DNA of 64,000 nt, taken from NCBI GenBank assembly GCA_000151295.1, contig GG745332.1, forward strand, positions 828,359 to 892,358. Reading direction: 5' to 3'. Position 1 is the stretch's first letter; each line of letters opens with the position of its first letter. Shown piece by piece: positions 22,431-32,670 of the stretch. The notes under the pieces are model-generated. The model ran no database searches and had not been told where the DNA came from. It saw only the letters and a program-made list of their open reading frames with translations. The stretch is from Allomyces macrogynus ATCC 38327 (lineage: Eukaryota > Blastocladiomycota > Blastocladiomycetes > Blastocladiales > Blastocladiaceae). The position numbers were made by a program, and so were the translations under genes.

Positions 22431-23974
22431 ATGAATCAAACTTGTTGCAAGCTGATGACCATGGCCGCAATCGCAACTACCCGTCCACTCCGTTTAATTG
22501 GTCAGTGTTCGTCGGGCAGGCCCCCGCGTGGAGTGGCCAGCCGCAACGTCGCGATGATTGACCTCGACGTGGTGTCCAGTGCGTGGGCTGACTCTCAAGC
22601 GGACCCATTATTTATCGTGAATTTCAAGACATTGGCGTCAACCTCACGGACCCCGTCTTTCACGGCGTCTACCGCGGAAAGCAGCAGCATCATGGCATGT
22701 TTCCAAACAATACGATTAGTCCAGACCAGAAACACGCGACCACGAGTTCAATTATTGCTAATATATCCTTTTTTCTTTCGGAAACGCTCGTCTACAGACG
22801 ATTTCTCGGATGTGCTGGTGCGCGCCCGCGCGAGCGGCGTCGAACGAATGATGGTGACGGGCGGTAGCTTGCGCGAATCCGAGGAGGCCCTGAAACTCGC
22901 GTTGGATCATGGTTCGTGACTTGACCGACCTTCCCCACCCTGTTTTGGCGCTAAAATTTTGGTCCCGTGCTGCCAGACTGGCTGTTCTCGACAGCAGGAT
23001 GTCACCCGACGCGCTGCTCGGAATGGCTCAAGAACCCCGACCAGTACTACCAGGACCTTCTCGCGCTGATCCAGCGTGGTCAAAAAGCGGGCAAGATTGT
23101 TGCCATTGGCGAGTGCGGGCTTGGTTCGTTGATTTTTGTTGTTGTGGTTGCAGTGATTGCGAACTTGAACTAACCTGCTCCTTGAATTCGTAGATTACGA
23201 CCGACTGATGTTCTGTCCCGCCGACGTGCAAAAGACGTACTTCCAGCGGCAATTCGACCTGGCCGAGGCGACCGAACTGCCCATGTTCTTGCACAACCGA
23301 AACACGGGCGGTGTGTTGCTATCTGGACCATTTGCGCAATCGTGCTGTCGGGCTCACGAATTGGGTGCTGTTATCATCTAGGCGACATGATCAAGCTCCT
23401 CAAGGAGAACCGGCACAAATTCACGACAGGCGTCGTGCACTCGTTTGACGGCTCGTTGGACGAACTGCAGGAGCTTCTTGCGCTCGGGCTCTACATTGGC
23501 ATCAACGGGTGCTCGCTCAAACAGCCAGAGAACCTCGAGGTGCTCAAGCACATTCCGTTGGATCGATTGATGCTTGAGACGGGTACGTCGTCGTTCTTTC
23601 GTGATCTCGGCTTGCGTCCAGCTGAAGTTGCAGACTGATATCGTGACTTTTCGCGATCACTGGACATAGACGCGCCATGGTGCGATATTCGCCCGACGCA
23701 CGCGTCGCACGCGCACCTGATAGTACCGCCTGCCGACTTGAAGCCGACCACCACCGACGCCCAGTATCCGTTCCCGACCTACTTTTTTGCGCCGGAAAGC
23801 CAGGCCAAGCGTGCCGACAAGCTCAAGCCCGGGCAAATGTTCAAAAGCCGCAACGAGCCGTGCACCATGGTCAAGGTGCTCTCGGTCGTGGCGAATGCGC
23901 GCGGCGAGTCAATGGCGGACGTGGCCGAGGCCACGTTCAACAACACGATGAAAGTGTTTTTTGGCCAGCAATAG
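22431..23974 (+). CDS. TatD-family 3'-5' exonuclease (TATDN1-like)
   Basis: Metal-dependent TIM-barrel nuclease of the TatD family, linked to DNA repair and apoptotic DNA degradation. Seven exons join in frame to 339 residues: 22431-22500, 22629-22694, 22798-22911, 22977-23123, 23194-23310, 23382-23582, 23670-23974. Motifs: [47 protein letters not shown] (catalytic Glu), LFLHNR-type metal His (PMFLHNRN), [17 protein letters not shown] and [14 protein letters not shown] with the metal Asp. All six introns are phase 1. Intron 2 appears to use a GC donor (G/GCATGT at 22695) because no GT donor restores RGKQQHH-DDFSDVL. The start could be any of three near Met codons (22431, 22455, 22461). It may share a promoter with MutY. 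Confidence 0.94.
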
Positions 23975-24000
23975 GGCCAGCAGGGCCAGCAGGGCCGCGA
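23972..24000. repeat. Short 9-bp tandem repeat
   Basis: GGGCCAGCA is repeated two to three times directly after the TatD stop codon. It is probably a simple repeat in the 3' UTR. Confidence 0.6.
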
Positions 24001-24689
24001 TGTGACGAATTGCTATTCAAAATGTATTCTCTACGATTGTCGATGGTCCGTGCGGGTCTGCACAGCGATGTTGATCCAAGACGTGGGTGCTGCACTTGGA
24101 CTATTGCAACCAGGGAGGCCTCTTCAGCAAGTACATCCTCCGACCTGCATGATATCGCTGGTGCGAATTTTGCCAAGGCGATTCGAGCGATTCTTGCGCT
24201 GATTTGCCGCTACGCGTCTCGCGCCGCAGCTCCCTGCTCCTCAGTCTCGGGTCTGAACGCGCGATAACGCGGGCGTCGGGCAGTGTGAGCAGAGTGAGGA
24301 CAATCAAGAGGTGGTGCGGGACGTCTCGCAGCGATCAAATCACCACCACCGCCAGCGCGCCCCGCCTCGGCCAGCGGCCCAGCATCGACGACGACCCGGA
24401 CTGGCGGGCCAACCCCTGTCCCTCACCCTCGGCAACAATCGGCAACTTCGGCTGTGCCCGGTGGGCCATCAAACAGAGCTCGCTAGTCGCAATCGAACGC
24501 CATGGCGCGCCGCGAAACAATGGACCCATTGCGCCGTCGTGCTCCACCAACATGACCACATCCGATTTGCTGATGATGATATGCGGCCATCCACGCTCTG
24601 CGTTGGGCCCGCCGCCCCGCCGTCCCTGTGACCTTGGATTCTGCTCGCCCCAATAAATACGACCCGGTTCCCCGTCTTCGACTTGCTCG
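23975..24689. other. Intergenic, no gene seen
   Basis: About 0.7 kb between the TatD gene and the thioesterase start. The CAATAAATA near 24651 lies about 40 bp upstream of the thioesterase ATG and could be a core promoter element. The minus-strand open frames here lack recognisable motifs. Confidence 0.5.
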
Positions 24690-26644
24690 ATGCTGCGCGC
24701 TCTCGCTCCTGCCGCTGCTCGAACAATCCCTTCAGCACCGGCCTTTCCCTTGGTCCCGTCGACAGTCCCTCCGTTCGCTCGACCTGCCCCACCTCGTCGA
24801 CCCACCATGTCGAGCCAGTCCCTGTCCTCGGCATCCCGCCAGCTTGCCTCGACACTCCTCCAGCGGAATGCTGCAACAGCACCGTTGCGAGTGAGCATGC
24901 ACTCGCGCTGGCCTCGCATACTCTCGGCACCCACCAACGGCGCTCGCCTGGGCTCGTTATCCGATGCGGCCGAAGCAGAGACGGTTTCCGCTGACGAAGT
25001 AAAGGAGATTGATATTGGTGGGCCCATTCGACCTGGGTACGCTCAACAATGCCGTTTTTTTCGGCTTTTCTCGTCCGCAACGGGCATACGCTGAGATCCC
25101 GCGTGTTCCTTGCATGTAATCAGTACTCGCCAGCATTCGGTGCTCCCGCACCGAACCTCGTTGACGGCGCGGCTGTGGGTGGACCGGTTCGACCGCAACA
25201 ATGCCGATTACCAGCAACAGCTCGCCAAGAGTTCCAGAACGCCCGTGGCGCCGCGGCAGCTCGTCTTGAAGCGCATGAGTGACTCGTATGTTTCGGAACT
25301 GCTGCCGTTCAAGTCGAATGCGCACGTCCGCGAAGAGTACATCACGTTCGCGGGCGGGATTCGGATTGCCAAGGTCCTCGAGGACTTGGACGCGATGGTA
25401 CGCGAAACTCTCGTTCTCGTAGCTTTCACGACTCCACTCTTGACCACGGCGCATTTCCCTAGGCGGGCTCCATTGCCTACACGCACTGCGCGTCGGGCAA
25501 TTCGGACACGACGCCGCCAATCACGATCGTCACTGCGAGCGTCGACCGGCTCGACTTGCTCAAGCGGCCGACAGTCAACCAGGACTGCATGATTTCCGGC
25601 AAGACGACGTATGTCGGTAACTCGAGTTTGGAAGTGACGGTTCGCGTAGATGGGTTGAACGGGGCGGGCGAGCCCGAGGACCCTATTGTCAAGGCGCGGT
25701 TCACGATGGTCGCGCGCGACCCGATCACGAATCGCGCGGTGCAGGTGAACCCGCTCGTGCTCGAGAATGACGAGGAGCGACGACTGTTTTCGATGGGTGC
25801 TGGTACGGCCTGGTTTCGCGCAATCAGCGCTGGCTTTTAGATTGGATCTGACGCTGTTGATGTTCTGTGTGTAGATTTGCGCGCCAAGAAGAAGATTGCC
25901 GCGTCGACGTCGCTCAACAAGGCGCCGCCAACGTCCGAGGAGCGCTTGATCATCCACGATCTGTGGCAGCAGAGCCGCAAGTACTCAGAGTCGGGCACGT
26001 CGCTTGCCGACAACAACACGGTGTGGATGGCCGACACGAAGCTATCGAGTTCGCACATTACGCAGCCGCAGGTACGTTTTGATTGGTGGGCGCGAATCGG
26101 CTGTAGCACATGTTCTGACCAGTTCCCGCTTCTCTAGGACCGCAACATTCACGGCTTCGTCTTTGGCGGCTTCTTGATGCGGCAAGCGTTCGACATTGCC
26201 TACTCGTGCGCGAGTCTGTTCTCGCAGGCGCACCCGATGTTCTTGGCCATGGACGATATTTGGTTCCGGTACGCCTTCTCGCTCACGATCTCTCCTCATT
26301 GACGTTTCCTCTCTGACTCGGCGATCTTTCTCCTTAGCAAACCCGTCCCGATCGGCTGCATTCTTCAATTCCAGGCCCAAGTCGTCTACTCGCGCGCACC
26401 GATCAGCAACAGTTTCCAGGTCCAGGTCACGGCCGACGTCGTCGACCCGCTCACGCGCAAGCGCGACACGACCAACGTCTTCCACTACACGTTCACGGCG
26501 GCCAAGACGGCGCCGAACCCCGTACCGCACGTTCTCCCGCGTACCTACGCGGAATCGATGCTCTACCTCGACGCGAAGCGGCGGTGGGAGACGGGTTTCG
26601 AAATGGCCAAGGAGGGCCACTCGCTCGTGCTGGACGAGTGGTAG
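24690..26644 (+). CDS. Acyl-CoA thioesterase, ACOT9-like (double hotdog)
   Basis: Mitochondrial acyl-CoA hydrolase with two hotdog domains. Six exons join to 531 residues: 24690-25036, 25124-25397, 25463-25802, 25875-26071, 26138-26268, 26338-26644. The first 40 residues form an Arg/Ala/Pro presequence. Hotdog 1 spans MSDSYVSELLPF, FAGGIRIAKVLEDLDAM, SIAYTHC, ITIVTASVDRLDLL, ISGKTTYVGNSSLEV and KARFTMVARD. Hotdog 2 spans LADNNTVWMADTKLSSSHITQPQ, DRNIHGFVFGGFLMRQAFD, DDIWFRKPVPIG and TTNVFHYTF, with the closing LPRTYAESMLYLD. These match human ACOT9 block by block. All introns are short (61-87 nt), and five donors start GTACG. An internal Met (24807) could give a shorter form without the targeting sequence. 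Confidence 0.94.
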
Positions 26645-26784
26645 TAGGCGAGTGCCGGGTTGGGGTAATTTATTCATAGTGTACGTGTTCAAATAGAGAA
26701 TGGGATACCAGCACACCGGAAAAAACCTATTCCTGGTCAAAACGGCGCAAAATGGGGAATGCAAAGTAACAACGTAATCATCGA

Positions 26785-28080
26785 TCAATTCAAACTCCAC
26801 GCGAGCGGCGTGCCTTCGAGAAAATACACGTCGCCGAGCACGTTGCCAAGCTGCGACTCGTCCATCGTGAACAGCGGCGCCTCGGGGAGCGCCGCTTCGG
26901 CCTCGGCGTCCAATCCCGTTGTCAGGCACGTTGTTCTACCCGCGGGCGCGACGGGCTCGTCCGCCGCCACGCTCTCCAACACGTCCGGACTCGCGGTTGT
27001 AGCCGATGCCGATCCGTTTGCTTCCGCCTCCACCGTCGTCTCGTTCCTCGACGCGGGCGGCCACGGTTTGGCGCCGCACTTGGCCGCTGCATCAATCTGC
27101 CACACCGACGCGTGCAACTCCAGCTCCCCATGCGCGCCACCGGGACGCGCAACGGGCGCGAGTAGCCACAACACGTTGCGTCTCGCCATCATGCTTGGCA
27201 TGTACGTAACGGTACTGTTATGTTGGCACCACCCGAGCGGGACCGGGAACTTCCTCTCGTCGAGCGCCGGGTACTCCATGGCATGAAACAACAGCCCCAC
27301 CGCCGGCGCCGTATCGGCCGCGCGCGACGCGACGGTGATCGCTGGGTTCGGCACGCTCGCGCGTCCGCAGGGACGGTGTACGAACAGGTGCGCGTGCCAC
27401 AGGTCGAACCGCGATAGCGTCAGGTTCGTGCGTGCGGCGGGTCCGCCGATGGCGCGGAATACGCTGGACAGGTGCGATGTGAGCGGTGCGAGGTCGTTGT
27501 GCAGTGGAGAGACGATGGGGGTGCGCGTCAGCGTGCACTTGTCGAACGCCGGGAACGTGAAGTCGCGCGCACGGTCGAGTAGCGCGGACATGGATGACGA
27601 CGGTTCGGCGGCAGTTGCACTAGCGTAGAGGGCGCGCAGTGCGTGCTGCGTGCGCGGGTCGGACGGGTTCGGCGCGGGGACCGGGATCGCGTACGGTGGG
27701 GTAGAGACCGACGTGATCGCATGGGCCAGTGCGTCGTCGGCAGCAGGGTGGAACGTGGTGGCCGGGGGCTCGTCGAGGATCCCTCGCGCGACGTGCTGGT
27801 GACGGCGTGCAGCAGCAGCGGCCGCGTCGGCACGGAGCAGCACGTCAATCAAAGCGCTGCCCGTGCGATTCGCGCATTGCGGTGCTCGAGCAGTGACGGA
27901 TCTCGCGACGAGGTGCGACGCCGACGTGAATCCGCCCCATGGCCGGTTCGGTCCAATCAGGTCCGACTTGTCGTTGTTGATTGGCCACGCGCTGCTGCTG
28001 TTCGGAGCGGAGGCGAGAACCGACGCGAGCGCGACCGTAATCGTCAGGGCGAGCGTAATCAAAGCGACGCGGCGATTCAT
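26785..28080 (-). CDS. Secreted or membrane-anchored protein of unknown function
   Basis: Intronless frame of 431 residues, not recognised. The N-terminus is a signal peptide or type II anchor (MNRRVALITLALTITVALAS). The rest is lumenal or extracellular in character: six N-x-S/T sequons (for example ANRTG, TNLTL, HNSTV, RNETT), Cys residues at about six positions, and a compact central region with FDLWHAHLFVHRPCG, LLFHAMEYPALDERKFPVPLGWC and MMARRNVLWLLAP, which looks like a folded domain. The last ~80 residues are Ala/Glu-rich with a hydrophobic end. The frame continues upstream of the ATG, but the hydrophobic leader makes 28080 the natural start. It is convergent with the thioesterase gene, 140 bp apart. 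It could be a lineage-specific cell-surface or secretory-pathway protein. Confidence 0.75.
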   Translation of the reverse strand: MNRRVALITLALTITVALASVLASAPNSSSAWPINNDKSDLIGPNRPWGGFTSASHLVARSVTARAPQCANRTGSALIDVLLRADAAAAAARRHQHVARGILDEPPATTFHPAADDALAHAITSVSTPPYAIPVPAPNPSDPRTQHALRALYASATAAEPSSSMSALLDRARDFTFPAFDKCTLTRTPIVSPLHNDLAPLTSHLSSVFRAIGGPAARTNLTLSRFDLWHAHLFVHRPCGRASVPNPAITVASRAADTAPAVGLLFHAMEYPALDERKFPVPLGWCQHNSTVTYMPSMMARRNVLWLLAPVARPGGAHGELELHASVWQIDAAAKCGAKPWPPASRNETTVEAEANGSASATTASPDVLESVAADEPVAPAGRTTCLTTGLDAEAEAALPEAPLFTMDESQLGNVLGDVYFLEGTPLAWSLN

Positions 28081-28960
28081 TTTGCTGCAAGTTGCTACAA
28101 CCATGAGCTCGAAGCCCAACGCCAAGTTGCTGCAACCTGCAGCGTGGCGACGACGGTGGCAAAGGCTGGCGTGAACGTCGACGTACTTGTCAGCGCCGAT
28201 TGCGTCATGCACCGGTCGGGATGCGGACACGCCGCGGACAGCTCGAGCGATCATGACAGATTGGTCACGACCAAACTCGAAACGAAAAAGGGAACAAAAA
28301 AGAGAAAAGTGATCCTCAGCGCAGGATCATGGGTGGAGAGGTCTGGCGACGTGGTCGACTTGACGTAGCCGCGACCGAGAAGCGCACGCGACTATTCCCA
28401 CGGCGTGGTGATGTGACGGGTGGTATGATCAAGCTGCAACCGCCGGCTAGCGGACGACAAATGGTGACAACTTGATCAAATTCGGATCGGAGAGAGGGAT
28501 CATGTCTTTTTTGCGGGCAACCGTTGTGTTCCGCCAGGGCCGTCTGCCCCCCAATAGTGGTTGGGAGCAACAAGCCCAATGCGGCGAGTGACAGTGCGGA
28601 TCAGTCCCGTGACTGGTCGCCATAGCAATTAGCTCCATTTCGCTCGAGCCTGTCAGGCCTACCGACCATGCGTGACCGCGTCGCAAAGTGTCACAACAAT
28701 GTCTTTGCGTCCGCACCTCGCCACTGCCTGCGCCCATCGTCGACCGTTGCGGTCAATCGTAACCATGTCAACGGAAAGGACCAATACATGCTGCAGAGCC
28801 CACCAAGTCCTCACCAAGTCATGCAACCGTCGACCATGGCCGCCATAAGAACCGCCGCCGGCCCGCGTCTGATGCCGACTGTGGAGATAGCGACTCTTCC
28901 ATCCGCCATCTTACGTCTTGCATCCGGCACCTCGCTTCATTGCAACGAAACCTCGTCACC
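28081..28960. other. Divergent intergenic
   Basis: About 0.9 kb between the start of the secreted-protein gene and the start of the E2/F-box/TerD gene. It holds promoters and leaders for both. No RNA gene or conserved ORF seen. Confidence 0.5.
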
Positions 28961-31895
28961 ATGGTTGCCCGCGTCCTGATCATTTCCTCGGCCAAGAAGC
29001 CCGCCACCAAGTCGGCGTCGGCGTCCAAGTCGTCCAAGGCGCAACGCGGTCCATCCACGACCCCCGCCGTTCGCCGGCTCATGTGGGATTTGAAGGAGCT
29101 GCAGGCCGACCCGCTCGAACACGTCGTGGCCTCCCCGCTCGAGGGCAACTTGTACGAGTGGCACGTGAACCTCGTCGGACCCGCGGATCTTGCGAGCGTC
29201 TGCCCGGCCATGGCCGGGTCCGTTTGGCACATGGTGATCAAGTTCACCGACTCTTACCCGTCCAAACCGCCGTCGGTCGTGCTATGTTCGTCGATCCCAG
29301 GCCATTTCAATGTGATGGGCGCACGACCGGCGGATGGGTTCTTCCCGGTGTGCATGGTTATGCTCGAGACGGGTACGTCCTTTTCGCGGAAATTGGCACT
29401 CGAGATGGGCGGCGGTAATTGACGATAGCCTCGTTGTTCCACGTCCAGGCACTCTCCAGGAAACCGCGACACACCAGTACTCCGGGTGGAGCTCGGCCTA
29501 CACGGTTCGGTCGATCCTGATGCAGCTGCAGGCGCTGCTGTGGCACCCGGACATGTACACGCACGCCAACGCCGCGACCCAACTCTCGGCTGCCGTACAA
29601 AAGGCGCACGAGTTCCAGTGCACGGCGTGTGGCCATTCATCGACGACCCCGTTCCCGGCACTATCGCGACCCACATCCTCGGCGCGCAAGACCAGCGACG
29701 ACGACACGGCGGCGGCGACGCGCATCATGCTCGAGATGCCGCGGCACATCATCGACCAGCTCGGCCACCTGCGCCGGATCCTGCGCGGAAAGGACGCGCC
29801 GCTGCGATTGGCTCCGACGCGGAAGGAGGGGGACTCGTGGACGGCCGTGGCGAAGCCGCAGAAAAAAGTGGTGCTGGTCCCGCACCAGGTCGTCGCGCAA
29901 TCCAAGAAACTTGCGGCGCAGGCCAAGAAGCAGACCACCAACGGCAATGACGGCGGCGAGCGCCAGTTCGCAAGGAGTGCGCAGGCCGCGATTGATCACG
30001 GCAACGCCGGCCTCCTCGCAAAACTCCCGACCGAGCTCCTGCTGCAAGTCCTCGGCGACCCGTGCTTGCGCATGCGCGATGTGTTCCGTCTCTCGAGCAC
30101 GTGCCGGTACCTGCACTGGGCGTGTGCCGCGGCCGACGTCTGGCATCGGTTCGCGAGCACGCGGTCCGGACTGGCGGGCCTCGCACACGACTGGCGGTAC
30201 CTCTACATGGCCGAGCACAACCAGGCAATGCGCGACCTGCGGTGCTGGTACACGCGCGCGGCGTTCACCGAGGACGTGTTAGGGCTGCCGGTGGAAATCA
30301 CCGTGAACCCGCGCACCAAGAAAGTCGACTATGCGATGCCGACCATGGCGTTCCTGTCGCGCACGGCGTTCAAGGACCTAAAAGTGCGCGTGACACCCGG
30401 GGACAAGCGCACGTTCACGCATTGGATGCCGCTGTACTTGTCCGAGGACCATTTCGACCGCGTGTTCGGCGACCTCAAGCAGTTTATTGCCGCGCTCGCG
30501 GAACCGACGGTCGTGAACCCGACGTTTTCGGCGGGCATGATCAACGATGTGTTCCCGAAACTGCTCAACACGTGCGCGGTGCTACTGGCCGACCGCGGGA
30601 TGCACGCGTCGGACGCAGCGATTGAGCTGTATACGCAGCTGCACCGCGTCTGGGTCGCGTGCCTGCACCGGTTCCCGAAACAGCAGGCGAACGTCGAGCA
30701 GCGGCTCGCGCGGTTCATGAGTTCCGAGGAACACCGCACCAAGACGACGGTCCCTGCGCTCGGTGAACTCGTGGCGTTGCTTGCCGTGAGCGAGGAGTAC
30801 GCGTGGGCGCAGCTGGCCGGGCCCGTGCTCGAGGAGACAATGCACCGCAACGTGCTGTGGATCGGCAAGGCGAATCCGGCGCTGATCAAGGGTCTGCAGA
30901 AGCAGCATCATGTTGCGCAAACGCCCAACGACGACCTGCTCAAGACGGCTTATGCGGCCACGACTGTGTCAAGGCGGCTGCTCGCGTTCCACGTGCTGTT
31001 CTTGAAGGAGCACCGCGGCCAGCTGACGGTCAACTCCAAGGGCGCGCCCGCGGCTCGATCGGTCGCGGAAATGGCGCTCACGGCCGACGTGCTCTACGGC
31101 AAATTGCCGACCCGCGTCACGGCGCGGATCCAATCGGGCATTCGCGCGATCCTCGACGAGATGCCGCATTGGGGCGCGTGGTACCGGCGCATGCACGTGA
31201 CGATCCTCTCGCGGCTGGCGACGACGCGGTGGATTCACGGCGCCGTCTCAGCGTCGTTGCGCAAGGGGTACCATTCGCGCACCACGGATTTCGGCAAGAT
31301 CCAGGCGCGCGGCGTGTCCAAGATCTTGCTGCGCGGCGAAACGTATTCGGTGGCGCCGACCGCGCGCCGGATCGCGGTCGAGGAAACGTGGAGCCGCGCA
31401 CACGGTGGGCTGTACCTGGACGCGTCGGTCATGGAAGTCGATGCCCACGGCGTCGCGCGCGATCACGTCACTTACGTGCACCGCACGTCGCGCGGCAGCG
31501 CAATTTCGCACTCGGGCGACTTGTTTGAGCATGCGCGCAACGAGGGGTTGCACCGGATGACGATTGATCTCGACAAGTTGCCGGCCGACGTGCAGCACTT
31601 GGCGTTTTTCATGTCGGCATGGTCGTCAGCGTCGCTCAAGGATATCAAGGCGCCATATATTCGACTGACGGACGGCGCACAGGAGTTGTGCACGTATACG
31701 TTTGCCGAGACGGTCGTCGGCGCGCACAAGTCGGTAATGATGGCGGTCTTGTCGCGGCAAATGGGGGTCGGTGGCGCGCCTGACAAGTGGGCGATGCGCG
31801 CGACGGGCGTGTTTGGGCATGGGGATGTGTCGAATGACGCGCCGATGCGCGCGACAGTGCGGCAGTATATTGTCGAGGCCCGGGCGGGCCAGTAA
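28961..31895 (+). CDS. E2-like UBC domain / F-box / TerD fusion protein
   Basis: Predicted 952-residue protein from two exons (28961-29372 and 29449-31895; phase-1 intron with GTACG donor). Residues ~35-180 form a ubiquitin-conjugating fold: MWDLKELQADP, LYEWHVNLVGP, WHMVIKFTDSYPSKPPSVV, then PGHFNV and FPVCMVMLE with a Cys (about 131) at the active-site position, and GWSSAYTVRSILMQLQALLW. The usual HPN motif is replaced by a Gly-x-Phe form, as in Ubc6/UBE2J. A CTACGH zinc-ribbon-like pair and a basic linker follow. An F-box lies at ~328-370 (LPTELLLQVLGDPCLRMRDVFRLSSTCRYLH). Residues ~380-785 are a helical region I cannot name. Residues ~788-950 match TerD (LYLDASVMEVDAHG, AISHSGDLFE, TIDLDKLPADVQHLAFF, IRLTDGAQELCTYTF). 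Inference: a substrate-recruiting ubiquitination factor with a stress-type (tellurite-resistance family) sensor domain. Whether the E2 is active is unknown. Confidence 0.88.
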
Positions 31896-32670
31896 ATGAG
31901 CATGAGGGCAAAGACAATATAGAATATACCACGCCGGGACAGTGCGCGCGCGATTTGTGCGGGCGCGGCGGCGTTTGATAGTGAACTGATTTGGAACGCG
32001 ATTGAGCGTGGACCTTGGTTGAAAATGCGCGAATCGGGCATGGATAAACAATATAAATCAGGCTGGCCGGCGATTGCAACGCCAGGAGCGCCAGGCGAGC
32101 GCGCGGGCGGCAAGCGCGGCGCAGACGTACGCAAGGTGCACTTGGAGCAAAAGATGTCAAAAAACGGCGCAAACCGCGTCGGCAACGCGGGAACGGGGGC
32201 CGAAAGCGGCGGTGATGCGATGGCTCTTTGCGCCACACGTGATCTGAATCAGACGCGCGCCGGTCGCTTGCTGCGTTTTGGTGCAAGTTTTGGCGTTTTT
32301 TGAGGGTCTTCTGAGGCGCGCCGGGCAGCGCCGGCAGCTGTGCGCCAAGGCGCGGCAGCCTGCCTGCGGCTCGGGTCTTTGCTCCATCGACCACCACCTC
32401 CGCGCACCCACCCCCGCGACCGCGACGCCCACACCCCTCACCACTGGACGCCTGACGCGCCGGCGTCTCGCCTGCACAAGTTCGCGGCCACCGCTCCGCA
32501 CCGTCTCCACCTGTCGAGCGCGCGTACAATCGACCCTCGCTACCCAGCTGTTCGGGACCCGTGCCAAGGACCCAGATTCGCTGGCCCCGTCGGCCACTTG
32601 TTCGGCCCAACTCGCAAGCAAGCCTGCACCTGCATCGCTCACGTCGCCCGCGTCGTTCACGTCGTCCGCC
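31896..32670. other. Intergenic / long 5' leader of the bHLH gene
   Basis: About 0.8 kb between two same-strand genes. The frame of the bHLH gene is open upstream to 32278 without an earlier ATG, so the second half may be transcribed leader. AACAATATAAATCA near 32050 is a TATA-like element. No gene seen. Confidence 0.45.

Noticed and set aside
24335..25027. 230-codon minus-strand frame near the thioesterase start
   Set aside because: Overlaps exon 1 of the thioesterase, which has a good presequence, and has only low-information Arg/Gly composition.
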